Assembly (NCBI GenBank): GCA_016874755.1
Contig: VGTH01000054.1
Span: 1 to 35,127 of the forward strand
DNA from: Deltaproteobacteria bacterium
GTDB lineage: Bacteria; Desulfobacterota; Binatia; UBA9968
DNA length: 35,127 bases
Direction: 5' to 3'
Within the stretch, counting starts at the first letter, position 1. The number at the start of each line of letters is the position of its first letter. Position numbers and translations under genes: made by a program. Under the pieces are notes generated by a model that saw only the letters and a list, made by a program, of their open reading frames with translations, did no database searches and was not told where the DNA came from. Positions 7,724-15,637 of the stretch are shown here, one piece after another.

Positions 7724-8728
7724 TTATTGCCAAGCGATATTGAGCTGTCTAAGCCGCCGCCGATACTCGATGGCCGGTGTATCGGGTCCCTTGAGATGGA
7801 GCTCTTCGCTCAAATCCGTCGGTAACTCTTCCGGCCGTTGCGCTTCGACGATGACTTTGTCCTGCGCGAAAATGGTCTGGTGCTTCTGGTTCAGTAGATC
7901 GTCGGGTTGGTGGTCGCGATAATTGCGCCCGGCAAAGCGAAAAAATCTCGTTTCCTTGGAAGACATCGGCGTGCAAAGGTAAATATTGGTGTGCCGCTCG
8001 ACGCTTCCTGGCTGCCATCTTTGAATGAGCAGCATGAAGGGGAGAATGACGACGTAGCGTTGTTTCGCGGTTAGATCAGGATTGAGCCGGTTTACCGGGG
8101 TGTCGATTTCATATTGGAAACCGCCGTCGATGGTTTCCAGCTTCACTTCCGGACATAGTGGGTTGGCACGGTCGCCGAGTATGCCCGGATGAACCCAAGC
8201 GAAGTGTGAATAATCGGCCAGGTTTTCGATCATTCGTGCGGCGTTCGCATTCCAGCGGCCTTCGGAAAAATACGGTTGCCAATTAAACGACGGGTCGTAA
8301 TACTCGGGCGGAAATTCTGGAACCTCGAAGCGCGGTTCGCCAATGCAGACCCAAACCAGCCCATATTTTTCTACCGCTTTGAAAACCCGCGCTTTGGCTT
8401 TTGCAGGTATCGATTGTCCGGTCGGGAGAGAAGGTATCAAGCTGCACGCGCCATCGACGCGATACTGCCAACCATGATAGGCGCACACGAGCTGGCCGTC
8501 GGCGATCCAGCCGAGCGAAAGGGGCGTGCCACGGTGAATGCAAAGGTCGTAAAAAGCGGTGATTTGGCCGTTTGCTCGCCACAGCACCAAGGGTTGATCC
8601 AGGAGGGTAAACTTGAAAGGCTTGTCGGCGATTTCGCTAGACTTTGCTACGGGATACCAATAGTCGTGCAGCACAGCCGTGCTCGGCGACGCCTTGACCG
8701 TATTGATTGTTGTCTCGGTTAGATTCAT
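7724..8728 (-). CDS. Rieske non-heme iron oxygenase, large subunit
   Basis: This 334-residue protein has an N-terminal Rieske [2Fe-2S] domain with CIH (C63, H65) and CAYH (C82, H85), and a C-terminal catalytic domain. The mononuclear iron site is ENLADYSHFAWVH, with Asp172 bridging and His175 and His180 as ligands; a later Asp in QDKVIVEAQRP is the likely third ligand. Length and layout fit the VanA/phthalate-type oxygenases (demethylases and monooxygenases) that work with a separate reductase. No reductase gene is nearby, so it must borrow one. The substrate is probably an aromatic or methoxylated compound, but this is inference. The start ATG 8728 has a GAGG about ten bases upstream. Confidence 0.92.
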   Translation of the reverse strand: MNLTETTINTVKASPSTAVLHDYWYPVAKSSEIADKPFKFTLLDQPLVLWRANGQITAFYDLCIHRGTPLSLGWIADGQLVCAYHGWQYRVDGACSLIPSLPTGQSIPAKAKARVFKAVEKYGLVWVCIGEPRFEVPEFPPEYYDPSFNWQPYFSEGRWNANAARMIENLADYSHFAWVHPGILGDRANPLCPEVKLETIDGGFQYEIDTPVNRLNPDLTAKQRYVVILPFMLLIQRWQPGSVERHTNIYLCTPMSSKETRFFRFAGRNYRDHQPDDLLNQKHQTIFAQDKVIVEAQRPEELPTDLSEELHLKGPDTPAIEYRRRLRQLNIAWQ

Positions 8729-8792
8729 TTAAGTAAATCCTCGCAACAATTCCCAAAGAACTTCCGCTCTGCTTGGCTGCCAACTGCCGTGA

Positions 8793-8821
8793 CGCTAACA
8801 CCTGGCCGGCGCGGCTGTCAA
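8793..8821 (-). promoter_or_regulatory. Promoter of the Rieske/SDR operon
   Basis: TTGACA (8821-8816), a 17-bp spacer and TTAGCG (8798-8793) lie about 65 bp upstream of the Rieske start. Just upstream of the -35 box are two direct copies of CGCAAT (8848-8843 and 8835-8830), the same half-site that forms the palindromes at 4489 and 17480. The rest of 8729-9070, a divergent spacer of about 340 bp, holds AT-rich DNA near 9000-9050 but no further element I can support. Confidence 0.5.
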
Positions 8822-9070
8822 CAAACCCCATTGCGCTTGTCTATTGCGTATAACGCGGATAAAACACATGGCGGACAATTTCACGTGTCTCGTTCTCTGA
8901 TTGACTCCTTGTCCGAGAAAGTTTTATAGCTGCGGTGGATGGCAAGCCGCCGGTTCGAAGCAAAAAGATAGGAGAGAACTTACGGTCAAGTCTCTTATGA
9001 CTTTATTCCTTCAAACAGTCATTATTCTGTTAGATATTTGACTTTCCCCAGCCTGATAAGGAGGTTTGAA

Positions 9071-10135
9071 ATGCCTGTCGTGGACGTGGATACGCACATA
9101 GATGAACCTGAGGAAGCATGGGCGACTATGGATGGTCCTGCTGCTCGTTTTCGTCCGATTACGGTGACACCGCCAGCGGGCACCGAAGCACCCGGATTCA
9201 GCTCTGCGGCCAGCCGTTGGTGGCTGGTTGACGGACGGCTACGGCAAAGAATGATTCGCGATGACAAATCGACGGGTACTACTCTGGAGTCACGCGAACT
9301 GCTTGACGTTCGCGTTCGTCTTGAACACATGGATCGTTCGGGAGTTGATATCCACGTGATTTACCCGACGTTTTTCTTACAATACATCACAGGCAATCCC
9401 GAAGTAGAAGTAGCGCTGGCTAAAAGCTATTGCCAATATTTGGCTCGCAAGTGCTCCGAATCAAAAGGTCGTCTGCGGTGGGTCGCAGTTTTGCCTTTTT
9501 TGGATATGGATGCGTCTGTCGAACTCCTACGTTGGGCGAAAGATAACGGCGCATGTGGCGTGTTCAAGAAGGGGATAGAGCACCGAAAGCGAGCAAGCGA
9601 CCCGTACTTCTTCCCTATATACGAAGAAGCCAGCGCTCTCGGCTTACCCATTTGCGTACATACCGGTTTTGGGAATCCACCCGATGGGCCGGTCATTGGT
9701 CATGGTGATGGTCTGACTGGGCTGCCCGTCATGGATGCGTTTCATGCCCTAGTTTTATACAACATCCCGCAAAAGTTTCCGAACTTACGTTTTGGCTTTC
9801 TGGAGTCTGGTTCCACCTGGCTGCCTTATGTGATTGACCGACTGAAGGCCGAGAAAGAAAGGCGTCATTGGATACGACAATTCGACCTTGGGTCTGAGTT
9901 ATTTAGGTCTAATCGTTTTTTCGTCGCGATCGACCCTATAGAAGATATCTCTCATGTTCTTGCTCTTGGGGCTGAGGATAATTTGATGATTGGTAGTGAC
10001 TACACCCACTTTGATACTTCCGCCCAACCAGATGCATTACAACAAGTGCACCAATGGGTTGAGCAAGGTAGAATTAGCGAGACGGTTGCTCGCAAGATAT
10101 TGGCAGACAACCCTTCGGCTTTCTACGGTTTTTAA
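9071..10135 (+). CDS. Amidohydrolase family 2 (ACMSD-like) protein
   Basis: This 354-residue protein is a metal-dependent hydrolase/decarboxylase of the amidohydrolase_2 group. Seen motifs are VDVDTHIDEP (strand-1 metal site, in the D-x-H form), VHTGFG (third-strand His), FGFLESGSTWLPYVIDRLK and MIGSDYTHFD, with the catalytic Asp. ARKILADNPSAFYGF is the usual C-terminal signature (I-L..N....Y). Such proteins decarboxylate or hydrolyse aromatic or related acids. The start is ATG 9071 behind AAGGAGG; a frame 11 codons longer lacks support. Its codon use looks slightly more AT-rich than its neighbours by eye, so separate acquisition is possible. A mobile-element remnant abuts its 3' end. Confidence 0.88.
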   Translation: MPVVDVDTHIDEPEEAWATMDGPAARFRPITVTPPAGTEAPGFSSAASRWWLVDGRLRQRMIRDDKSTGTTLESRELLDVRVRLEHMDRSGVDIHVIYPTFFLQYITGNPEVEVALAKSYCQYLARKCSESKGRLRWVAVLPFLDMDASVELLRWAKDNGACGVFKKGIEHRKRASDPYFFPIYEEASALGLPICVHTGFGNPPDGPVIGHGDGLTGLPVMDAFHALVLYNIPQKFPNLRFGFLESGSTWLPYVIDRLKAEKERRHWIRQFDLGSELFRSNRFFVAIDPIEDISHVLALGAEDNLMIGSDYTHFDTSAQPDALQQVHQWVEQGRISETVARKILADNPSAFYGF

Positions 10136-10176
10136 GCTTTCCCGATTGAGACTTACCGATTGGGTTTGTCGAAGTC

Positions 10177-10473
10177 TGGATAGGATTTTTAAACCACCTT
10201 TTCTATGGCCGGAGCTATAGGGGAGAGCCGGCAGAATTGTCAATCGCTTTTCTGGTTGACGAAGAAATCACTAGCATAGCGGTCGGCTCGGCCGGAAAGC
10301 GGCCAGGAGAGGCGCGAAAGGTTGCTCTACGCGACGCTCGGTCGAGGTCCGGGCAAGCGATACCGTGGGCTTCGTTGTTGCAGCACGAGCGGGCCGGTGC
10401 GATTACGTTTGAGCCGTTCGTTGACGATGGCCGGCCGCTTGATGTAGCGGCACAGCTGCTGTAGATGCGCGCT
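10177..10473 (-). mobile_element. IS91/ISCR-like transposase fragment with promoter and terminus (copy B)
   Basis: The minus strand encodes QLCRYIKRPAIVNERLK and then PLVLQQRSPRY (10473-10360), a well-known central block of IS91-family transposases. A deletion then joins it to a shared C-terminal piece (NLSRLSWPLSGRADR*, then DFFVNQKSD and a stop). This is followed by TTGACA, an 18-bp spacer and TATAGC, and a terminus near 10178. It points into the 3' end of the amidohydrolase gene, so any transcript would be antisense to it. The hairpin GGCCG-GAAAG-CGGCC lies at 10290-10304. Confidence 0.7.
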
Positions 10474-10498
10474 CGGCGTCTCCTGCTTTAGTGTTGTC

Positions 10499-10526
10499 TT
10501 GCATAAACTGTTGCGAACCATATAAG
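10499..10526 (+). promoter_or_regulatory. Candidate promoter of the DapA-family gene
   Basis: TTGCAT, a 16-bp spacer and TATAAG (10521-10526) lie 49 bp before ATG 10575. The -10 box is good and the -35 box is fair. Confidence 0.4.
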
Positions 10527-10574
10527 CTCGCCCGTGAGCTTGATAATCGAATAGCCCCACGAGGAGAGCACTTC

Positions 10575-11483
10575 ATGGCGACAAAGTTCCGCGGCATCTA
10601 CATTCCTTTGATCACAGTATTTCATGACGATGGTGAAGTTGATTACAAAGCGACCGAGGAAGTTATCGAGTTCATGATCAACGCCGGTGTGCATGGCTTT
10701 TTTGTTTTGGGGTCGACGGGCATGGGCCCAGTCATGACGACCCAGCAACGGATCGAAACGGCGGAATTCGTCGTCAAGCGGATTAACCGGCGCCGGCCGG
10801 TCATTCTTCATGTCGGAGCTGCCGACTATCAAACCACAATGCAGCTCGCCCAACATGGCGATAAGCTCGGGGTCGATGCCATCGGCATCGTTCCGCCATA
10901 CTATTTCAGCGACCATACTCCGTGGGAAATCTTCGAACACTACAAGGGCGTTGCCAAGGCGATCAGTAGCCCGATTTTTCTCTATGACAACGAAAAGTAC
11001 TCTGGGTTTAAATTTACACCGGAGCTGGCAAAAAAACTCAAGGATGAAGTACCCAGTCTGTGCGGCATGAAAGCGAGCTATTATCCCCAGGCATTGCTGC
11101 TGGCGTATCTCGGCGCAATGCCCAAGGACTTTTCCGTGTTCTCCGGCAACACGATCGATTTGTTTCCCGCCGCGCCCCAGGGTTTATGCGGCGCGATTCC
11201 GCCGCCGACCGCTCATATTCCGGAGGTGATTGTCGCGCTTTGGAACGCTCTAGAAGCTAAGAAATATGACGAAGCGGCGGCGCTGCAAAAAAAGGCCGAC
11301 GACTATGGTCGAACCGTGGTGCGACTGGGAATGCGTTTCGGTAGAACCGTGCATCGGGATGCATTTCGACTGCGAGGGCTCAATGTCAAACGCTACCCGC
11401 GCTGGCCGGCGGAAGAATTGAGCGCCGAAGCAACCGCAACGCTGACAGCGGCGTTGACGGCAACCGGCGTCACGAGCCGCTGA
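10575..11483 (+). CDS. DapA/NAL-family (dihydrodipicolinate synthase-like) aldolase
   Basis: This 302-residue TIM-barrel protein belongs to the class I aldolase family of dihydrodipicolinate synthase and N-acetylneuraminate lyase. The pyruvate-carboxylate loop reads GSTGMG (46-51) in place of the usual G-T/S-T-G-E, so the Glu is replaced by Met. The Schiff-base lysine is K166 in CGMKAS and the catalytic Tyr is Y137 in FLYDN. The loop change argues against true lysine biosynthesis and for a catabolic lyase or dehydratase of the family. The start is ATG 10575 behind GAGGAGAG; the frame extends 28 codons further upstream without a site. A converging VOC gene follows. Confidence 0.88.
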   Translation: MATKFRGIYIPLITVFHDDGEVDYKATEEVIEFMINAGVHGFFVLGSTGMGPVMTTQQRIETAEFVVKRINRRRPVILHVGAADYQTTMQLAQHGDKLGVDAIGIVPPYYFSDHTPWEIFEHYKGVAKAISSPIFLYDNEKYSGFKFTPELAKKLKDEVPSLCGMKASYYPQALLLAYLGAMPKDFSVFSGNTIDLFPAAPQGLCGAIPPPTAHIPEVIVALWNALEAKKYDEAAALQKKADDYGRTVVRLGMRFGRTVHRDAFRLRGLNVKRYPRWPAEELSAEATATLTAALTATGVTSR

Positions 11484-11500
11484 GTAGCAATCGATCTTAC

Positions 11501-11525
11501 CGGCATCGCCGCAACCGCGATGCCG
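11501..11525. terminator. Stem-loop between convergent genes
   Basis: A perfect 9-bp inverted repeat (CGGCATCGC / GCGATGCCG, 7-base loop) lies in the 60-bp gap between the convergent DapA-family and VOC genes. It has no T-run, so it would be a factor-dependent or barrier hairpin. Confidence 0.4.
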
Positions 11526-11543
11526 CTGCGCCGATCCGGTTCT

Positions 11544-12005
11544 TTATTTGTCCGCCGATCGGGAGGCTCCCGCGGGGTTTTCCGCTTGCGGAGTCGGCTG
11601 CTGGGGTGGCGCCAGGTCCCAACCTTTGGATGACACATCGAATATGACTCGGTTGGGCCCGCGGTACTTGAGCTCGAAATAGAAATTGTGACCCGACCCC
11701 GCCGCCTCACCTAGACGTTCCGCATCCGTGTCTTCTAGAACATGGGCGGCTGCGTCGATATCCTCTACGTGAAAACCCAGGTGATGCAGGCCTTCGTAGG
11801 AAACTCCGCCTTCCATATCTGCCGCCTCGTCGGTGGGAAAGTTCAGGAAAGCGAAGTTAATATGCCCGTCCGTAAGAAACACACCGCCGCCGCGGGGTGA
11901 AGTGGGCACACGCTTGATAAACTGAAGCCCGAAGACTTTCTGATAGAAAGCCGCGGTTTTCTCGGGGTCCTTGGTCGCGATGGCAATGTGACGAAGCCGC
12001 GCCAT
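11544..12005 (-). CDS. VOC-family (glyoxalase/dioxygenase-fold) protein
   Basis: This 153-residue protein has two beta-alpha-beta-beta-beta modules of the vicinal oxygen chelate superfamily. It opens with RLRHIAIATKDPEKTAAFY (H6 is the first metal-ligand position) and the second module begins HHLGFHVEDID (H75 region), followed by FYFELKYRGPN with Glu111. The C-terminal 25 residues are a Pro/Ala-rich tail. Members are lyases, epimerases, isomerases or dioxygenases, and the exact reaction cannot be read here. The start ATG 12005 has an ideal AGGAGGT. It is the last gene of a three-gene operon, 25 bp after the diiron-type protein. Confidence 0.85.
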   Translation of the reverse strand: MARLRHIAIATKDPEKTAAFYQKVFGLQFIKRVPTSPRGGGVFLTDGHINFAFLNFPTDEAADMEGGVSYEGLHHLGFHVEDIDAAAHVLEDTDAERLGEAAGSGHNFYFELKYRGPNRVIFDVSSKGWDLAPPQQPTPQAENPAGASRSADK

Positions 12006-12030
12006 ACTACCTCCTATAAGGTCAAATCGT

Positions 12031-12750
12031 TTACGATGTAAAGTAATTCTCGTCGCGAATCGCGTGGGTCAATCCGCCAAGAAAAACGCGCCAGTAATCG
12101 AAGGATTCTTTGGATGCATCGACAATCCCCAACCAGTCTTCTTCCGACTTGGCGTATTTTTCCAAAAGTCCCATGGTTTCACTCTTATGATCTGAATCAG
12201 CTTCGCGATGGACGCGGAAATTAGGAATCTGGTCAGGAGACAAACCCAAGTCTTCAATCCAACGCTTCTCTGCACGCGTCTGATGCGCCCCGCCGGGAAT
12301 GATCTTGTCCATGTTGACGCGTTCCAGAACGGAAACCCCTCCGAGGGCCTGGACCCAAGGACGATAGATGGCTAGGTACGTCCACCCGGCCAATGCGGCG
12401 CGCGTAGTGGGCAGCGGTTCTGCGTTGATAACTTCTTCGGCCGTTAATCCGACCGCCTTGCCGTGGACCACCCAAAGACTGTAATGATCAGAATCGCAGC
12501 GTGGATCTCGGATAATCTCTTCGGCTTCATGCATCAGTAGCGCCCGGCGGGCATCGAGATATGGTGACCGGGCAATTAAGTAGGTCCATGCGGGTCTGCG
12601 ATTTTTGACGAACAGTCCAAACTGTTGAGCGATAATCTGGGCACGCCTCCGGGTAAGCTGCGTCTCAAGAAATCCGTGGACTTCGCTGGTGCGAAAAAGT
12701 TCACGGGTCATCTCGTTCAGAACTTCGTCATATTTGGTTGCTAAACTCAT
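12031..12750 (-). CDS. Heme-oxygenase-like (PqqC/TENA-type) putative diiron protein
   Basis: This 239-residue all-alpha protein fits the heme-oxygenase-like superfamily that holds PqqC, TENA/THI-4, CADD and the HDO-type diiron oxidases. Candidate metal ligands are the Glu and His residues of LMHEAEEII and SDHYSLW in the first half, and the H-x3-D-x2-H pattern in VHREADSDHKSE near residue 180. Members of the HDO group oxidise or cleave small amines and fatty or amino acids using O2. It lies between an NMT1-like SBP gene (15 bp upstream) and a VOC gene (25 bp downstream), all on the minus strand. A role in the metabolism of the imported ligand is likely. Start ATG 12750 follows AGGAAAGG. The substrate is unknown. 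Confidence 0.8.
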   Translation of the reverse strand: MSLATKYDEVLNEMTRELFRTSEVHGFLETQLTRRRAQIIAQQFGLFVKNRRPAWTYLIARSPYLDARRALLMHEAEEIIRDPRCDSDHYSLWVVHGKAVGLTAEEVINAEPLPTTRAALAGWTYLAIYRPWVQALGGVSVLERVNMDKIIPGGAHQTRAEKRWIEDLGLSPDQIPNFRVHREADSDHKSETMGLLEKYAKSEEDWLGIVDASKESFDYWRVFLGGLTHAIRDENYFTS

Positions 12751-12765
12751 ACTACCTTTCCTGTA

Positions 12766-13761
12766 TCAGCGGTAAAGCGACGCAATGAATCCATCTCGTT
12801 CCATTTCGTCGACAAAGCGCATGTCAATGACTTGCTCGAACGACAATTTTCCAGCCTGAGGGTTAAGGGTTCTTATGCCGTCGGACAATAGAGTGAATGC
12901 CCTGTTGGAGATCCGCTGCGACCGCGGAAGTTTTTCCGCGAAAAAATCATAAGTCGCTTTGACCACTTCAGCATCCTCAATGCGCAGATACTTGCGCAGG
13001 ATCGCTTGGGTCTCCTTCGGGTTGCGCTTGAAAAACGCTATCGCTTCGGTCCAAGCCTGCACGAAGCGTTTGACCTCACCGAAGTTGCTTTGGATTCGCG
13101 CACGCGTCGTAATCACAGAACTGTTGGGGTAATCGCCAAATTCGCGCACGTCCAATAATACTGAGAGACCATCCTTTTCCGCTCTAAACAAACTTGGCGG
13201 TGAAAGTACCGTGGCAGTCATCCCGCCCGGGATACTCAGCGACTGAACGCGCTGCGCCGTGTTTCCGGCAACGATGACCGTCATGTCTCGCTCCGCGAGT
13301 CCGAGTTTTTCGAGCGCGAGACGAACTGAAAGATGATTGTTGCCGCCGTACGCGGCCACCCCGACAGTTCCTCCCTTCAGTTGTCTTGGGTCGCGTATTT
13401 CCTTTCGCGCGACAAACTTGTAGGAAAATCCGAACTCCGAGGTCCCCAGAACCACCAAACCGCCGCCTTGGGCATTCGCCGTCATTACGCTCTGAAGTGC
13501 GGTTTGCGCATACTGAAAGCTGCCAGCGATCAACCCCACCGTGCTCTGAGCACCGCGGGTTAACACGGTCTCAATATCGAAGCCGTATTTTTTGCCGATC
13601 GGGGTGGACTCTAAAATCCATATGGGGAGATTAAACCCGGCGGTCCCGTCATAGGATGCCTGAATCTTGGTAAGAGTCTGAGCGTGACCAACGACTGGGA
13701 CGAGCAACCAAGCGAGTCCCACAATAAATTGCGCCGCTGTCGCCAAAGTGAAAAAGTTCAC
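12766..13761 (-). CDS. NMT1-like ABC solute-binding protein
   Basis: This 331-residue periplasmic binding protein begins at GTG 13761, six bases after GGAGGT; the 12 codons upstream have no site. A signal peptide (AAQFIVGLAWLLVPVVGHAQ) is followed by the mature start KIQASYDGTAGFNLPIWI, a Gly-rich turn (KGGTVGVAAYGGNNHLSVRLAL) and the C-terminal IDMRFVDEMERDGF typical of this SBP subgroup. It is the first gene of an operon with the diiron-type and VOC proteins. An IS91/ISCR-like end (copy C) with an outward promoter lies about 105 bp upstream and may drive the operon. No permease is linked. Confidence 0.87.
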   Translation of the reverse strand: MNFFTLATAAQFIVGLAWLLVPVVGHAQTLTKIQASYDGTAGFNLPIWILESTPIGKKYGFDIETVLTRGAQSTVGLIAGSFQYAQTALQSVMTANAQGGGLVVLGTSEFGFSYKFVARKEIRDPRQLKGGTVGVAAYGGNNHLSVRLALEKLGLAERDMTVIVAGNTAQRVQSLSIPGGMTATVLSPPSLFRAEKDGLSVLLDVREFGDYPNSSVITTRARIQSNFGEVKRFVQAWTEAIAFFKRNPKETQAILRKYLRIEDAEVVKATYDFFAEKLPRSQRISNRAFTLLSDGIRTLNPQAGKLSFEQVIDMRFVDEMERDGFIASLYR

Positions 13762-13865
13762 TGCACCTCCGCTGCTCGCACAACTGCTGCTCCGCAAGCA
13801 CTCAGTTACTCAACCTAGGTAGTCGAGTCAATAGACAATAGCTTGAGCTTGGCTAGCCCGAGAGT

Positions 13866-13945
13866 CCGTGTAGGAATTTCAAACGCGCTTTTCTATGACC
13901 CAGAGCCATAGCGCAGGACCGCAAGAGATGTCAATTCGGTTTATG
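13866..13945 (-). promoter_or_regulatory. IS91/ISCR-like end with outward promoter (copy C)
   Basis: On the minus strand the sequence keeps the transposase stop (HKPN then TGA), TTGACA (13934-13929), an 18-bp spacer, TATGGC (13910-13905), and the terminus CGTTTGAAATTCCTACACG at about 13886-13868. The terminus is the best match in the window to an ISCR-type oriIS. The promoter points at the SBP-diiron-VOC operon whose start codon is about 144 bp downstream of the -10 box. Confidence 0.6.
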
Positions 13946-13974
13946 CCGGAGAGTTAGTCAAGTCAGTCTAAGGA

Positions 13975-14047
13975 TGTCCCTCTTGTGGGTCCTCGGATTG
14001 GCCGCCGAGCCGAAGCGCTGGATCAGCGTGACTATGCCGGTGTCGGC
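13975..14047 (-). pseudogene. IS91-family transposase fragment (RFG motif)
   Basis: The minus strand encodes TGIVTLIQRFGSAAN, the strongly conserved IS91 transposase segment that precedes the His-x-His catalytic block. Here the following part has decayed to PRTHKRDIL. It lies between the carrier-domain remnant and copy C, on the same strand. Confidence 0.65.
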
Positions 14048-14062
14048 TCGGCTAACAGTCGC

Positions 14063-14240
14063 CTAGCGGCGCCGCTTTCCCTCACTGAGCAGTTTTTGTG
14101 CCTCTTCTTCCGGCAACGCTTCGATCTCGCTAAATAGCCGATCGAGATCCTTGGCTGCGGCTTCGTGCTCGGAACCTATGACCGCGGCCAACTCGCCAAC
14201 GGTTGGATACTCGAACATGCGCTGGCGCGCGGCTCTGGGA
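14063..14240 (-). pseudogene. C-terminal tail of an NRPS/PKS carrier domain
   Basis: The frame ending at 14063 encodes MFEYPTVGELAAVIG (from 14218), followed by an acidic helix (LFSEIEALPEEEAQKLLSE) and a basic end. This is how the last carrier (PCP/ACP) domain of modular NRPS or PKS proteins closes: helix 4 (FE.PTV..LA..I), then L...E.L...EA..LL. The Ser-bearing helix and the rest of the megasynthase are absent, and the frame upstream switches into IS91 sequence. It is a dead fragment, probably carried or left by a mobile element. Confidence 0.6.
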
Positions 14241-14520
14241 TGGACGCTATGGCTTGGCTCGGCAGGCTTTGCAAGCTCACCACTTTCCGCCCAGCGCGTG
14301 GGCCGAGCGCAATACGATAAGTGCACGAGGCGACTTGCAGAGTCTTGAGCGCTCCGTCGGTCTCGGTTTCGGCGAGATAGGTCTGGTCTGGTTCTTCGAT
14401 GAGAGCGCCCAAGCGCGTCAGTAAGCGCATGACGCGCTGGGTAATCTTGGCGAGTAGACCTTCAAGCTCTTCCACTGCGGGAGGTGCCGCCTCGTGGAAG
14501 ACTGCTGCACCATAAATTTA
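14240..14520 (-). pseudogene. IS91-family transposase middle fragment
   Basis: The minus strand encodes YGAAVFHEAAPPAVEELEG, LLAKITQRVMRLLTRLGALI and TYRIALGPRAGRKVVSLQS. These are the linker and following helical region of IS91 transposases, where A(C)TYRIALGPRAG(Q/R)KV is a hallmark. A stop or frame change at both ends shows it is a fragment. From 14520 to 14656 I see only a C-rich stretch with repeated TGGA/CCTTGG words and no gene. Confidence 0.7.
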
Positions 14521-14656
14521 TTCACCCTTTTTGCCCTCCGATTAAACGCGCCGCTCGAACAAGTTCCGTGGGGCTCCAAGGGTCGAAAGCCGCCAAACAC
14601 CTGGAACCGCTGGAGCCCTTGGCACCCTTGGAACATGGGCCGTCAGGCGCACCGCG

Positions 14657-15637
14657 CTACGGAATAAACATCACATCGATCACCTTCATCGCCTCTTTCG
14701 GAAAGATGCCCATCTCGGTGCTTTCGCGCAGATAGCGCTTCTCGATATCGAGATTGGCTTTGTCCGGCCAGGGGAAGTTGGGCGGCAGGAAGAACTCCTT
14801 GCTGCGGAACCAACCAAGCTTCAACTCCTCCGGCGATTCCAGACCGAAGAGGCGCTTGGCGTTCTTCATGAAATGGGCTTCGTCGGCTTGCACGCCGTTG
14901 ATCATCTCCTGCCAGGCGGCGCGCAACTTGGGAATCAGCGGCTTATTCTGCGCCGCCCAGGTGTCCACCGTACCGAGCCAGCCGAGCATTTTCACTTTGG
15001 TCTTGAGAATCCGGTTCATCTCGTCGCGCGGCGTGAGTAGGACTCGGTACTTGCCGGTGGCGAGCAGCTTCGACGCGTGGGCTTCCCAACTGTAGCCGGC
15101 TTCCACTTCGCCGCGCTCCAGCGTCGCGCTGATGCCGGCGGCGCCGAGTTTCTTCAATTGAAAAAACTTTTCGATCTGGATGCCCTCTTTGCGCATCATG
15201 TAATCGAACTGGTTGTACGCCGAGGTGATTTCGGGCGGCAGCGCAAAGGGTTTGCCCTGCAAGTCCTTAAGAGTTTTGTACGGCGCATCCCGGCGCACGA
15301 GAATCGAATTGTGCGGCGTCTGATAGGGTTGGATCAGCCTGAGCTTGATATCGCTTAGATTCGCCCGCACAGCCGACTCGGCGGTGGCAATGCCCAGCGG
15401 CACGGTGCCGAGGGCCACGAGCTTCTCCGATTCGGCCAGCGCCGCCCAGCGCGGCTTCATGACGAAGCCATGCTTGCGGTCGATGCCCTTGTCGACGACA
15501 TATTGGCCGCCCAGGCCGAACATGCCGTCTTCCGGCAGCGCCACTTCCACTATGGGCAGCTCCGCCTGACCGGCGCGCGCCACGCCGTGCGCCCCCAGAG
15601 CCAAAAAAACAACCAGCGCGAAGAAGAATCGACTCAT
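14657..15637 (-). CDS. ABC transporter solute-binding protein (SsuA/NMT1-like)
   Basis: This 326-residue periplasmic protein has a signal peptide (RFFFALVVFLALGAHGVARA). Motifs include FGLGGQYVVDKGIDRKHGF in the first lobe, the hinge-side LKDLQGKPFALPPEITSAYN, and ERGEVEAGYSWEAHASKLL. It is the binding component of the one complete ABC system in this window. Its ATG overlaps the stop of the ATPase gene by 4 bp (ATGA), so the two are translationally coupled. The substrate is unknown; the SsuABC/TauABC group imports sulfonates, nitrate, thiamine precursors or aromatic acids. Confidence 0.88.
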   Translation of the reverse strand: MSRFFFALVVFLALGAHGVARAGQAELPIVEVALPEDGMFGLGGQYVVDKGIDRKHGFVMKPRWAALAESEKLVALGTVPLGIATAESAVRANLSDIKLRLIQPYQTPHNSILVRRDAPYKTLKDLQGKPFALPPEITSAYNQFDYMMRKEGIQIEKFFQLKKLGAAGISATLERGEVEAGYSWEAHASKLLATGKYRVLLTPRDEMNRILKTKVKMLGWLGTVDTWAAQNKPLIPKLRAAWQEMINGVQADEAHFMKNAKRLFGLESPEELKLGWFRSKEFFLPPNFPWPDKANLDIEKRYLRESTEMGIFPKEAMKVIDVMFIP

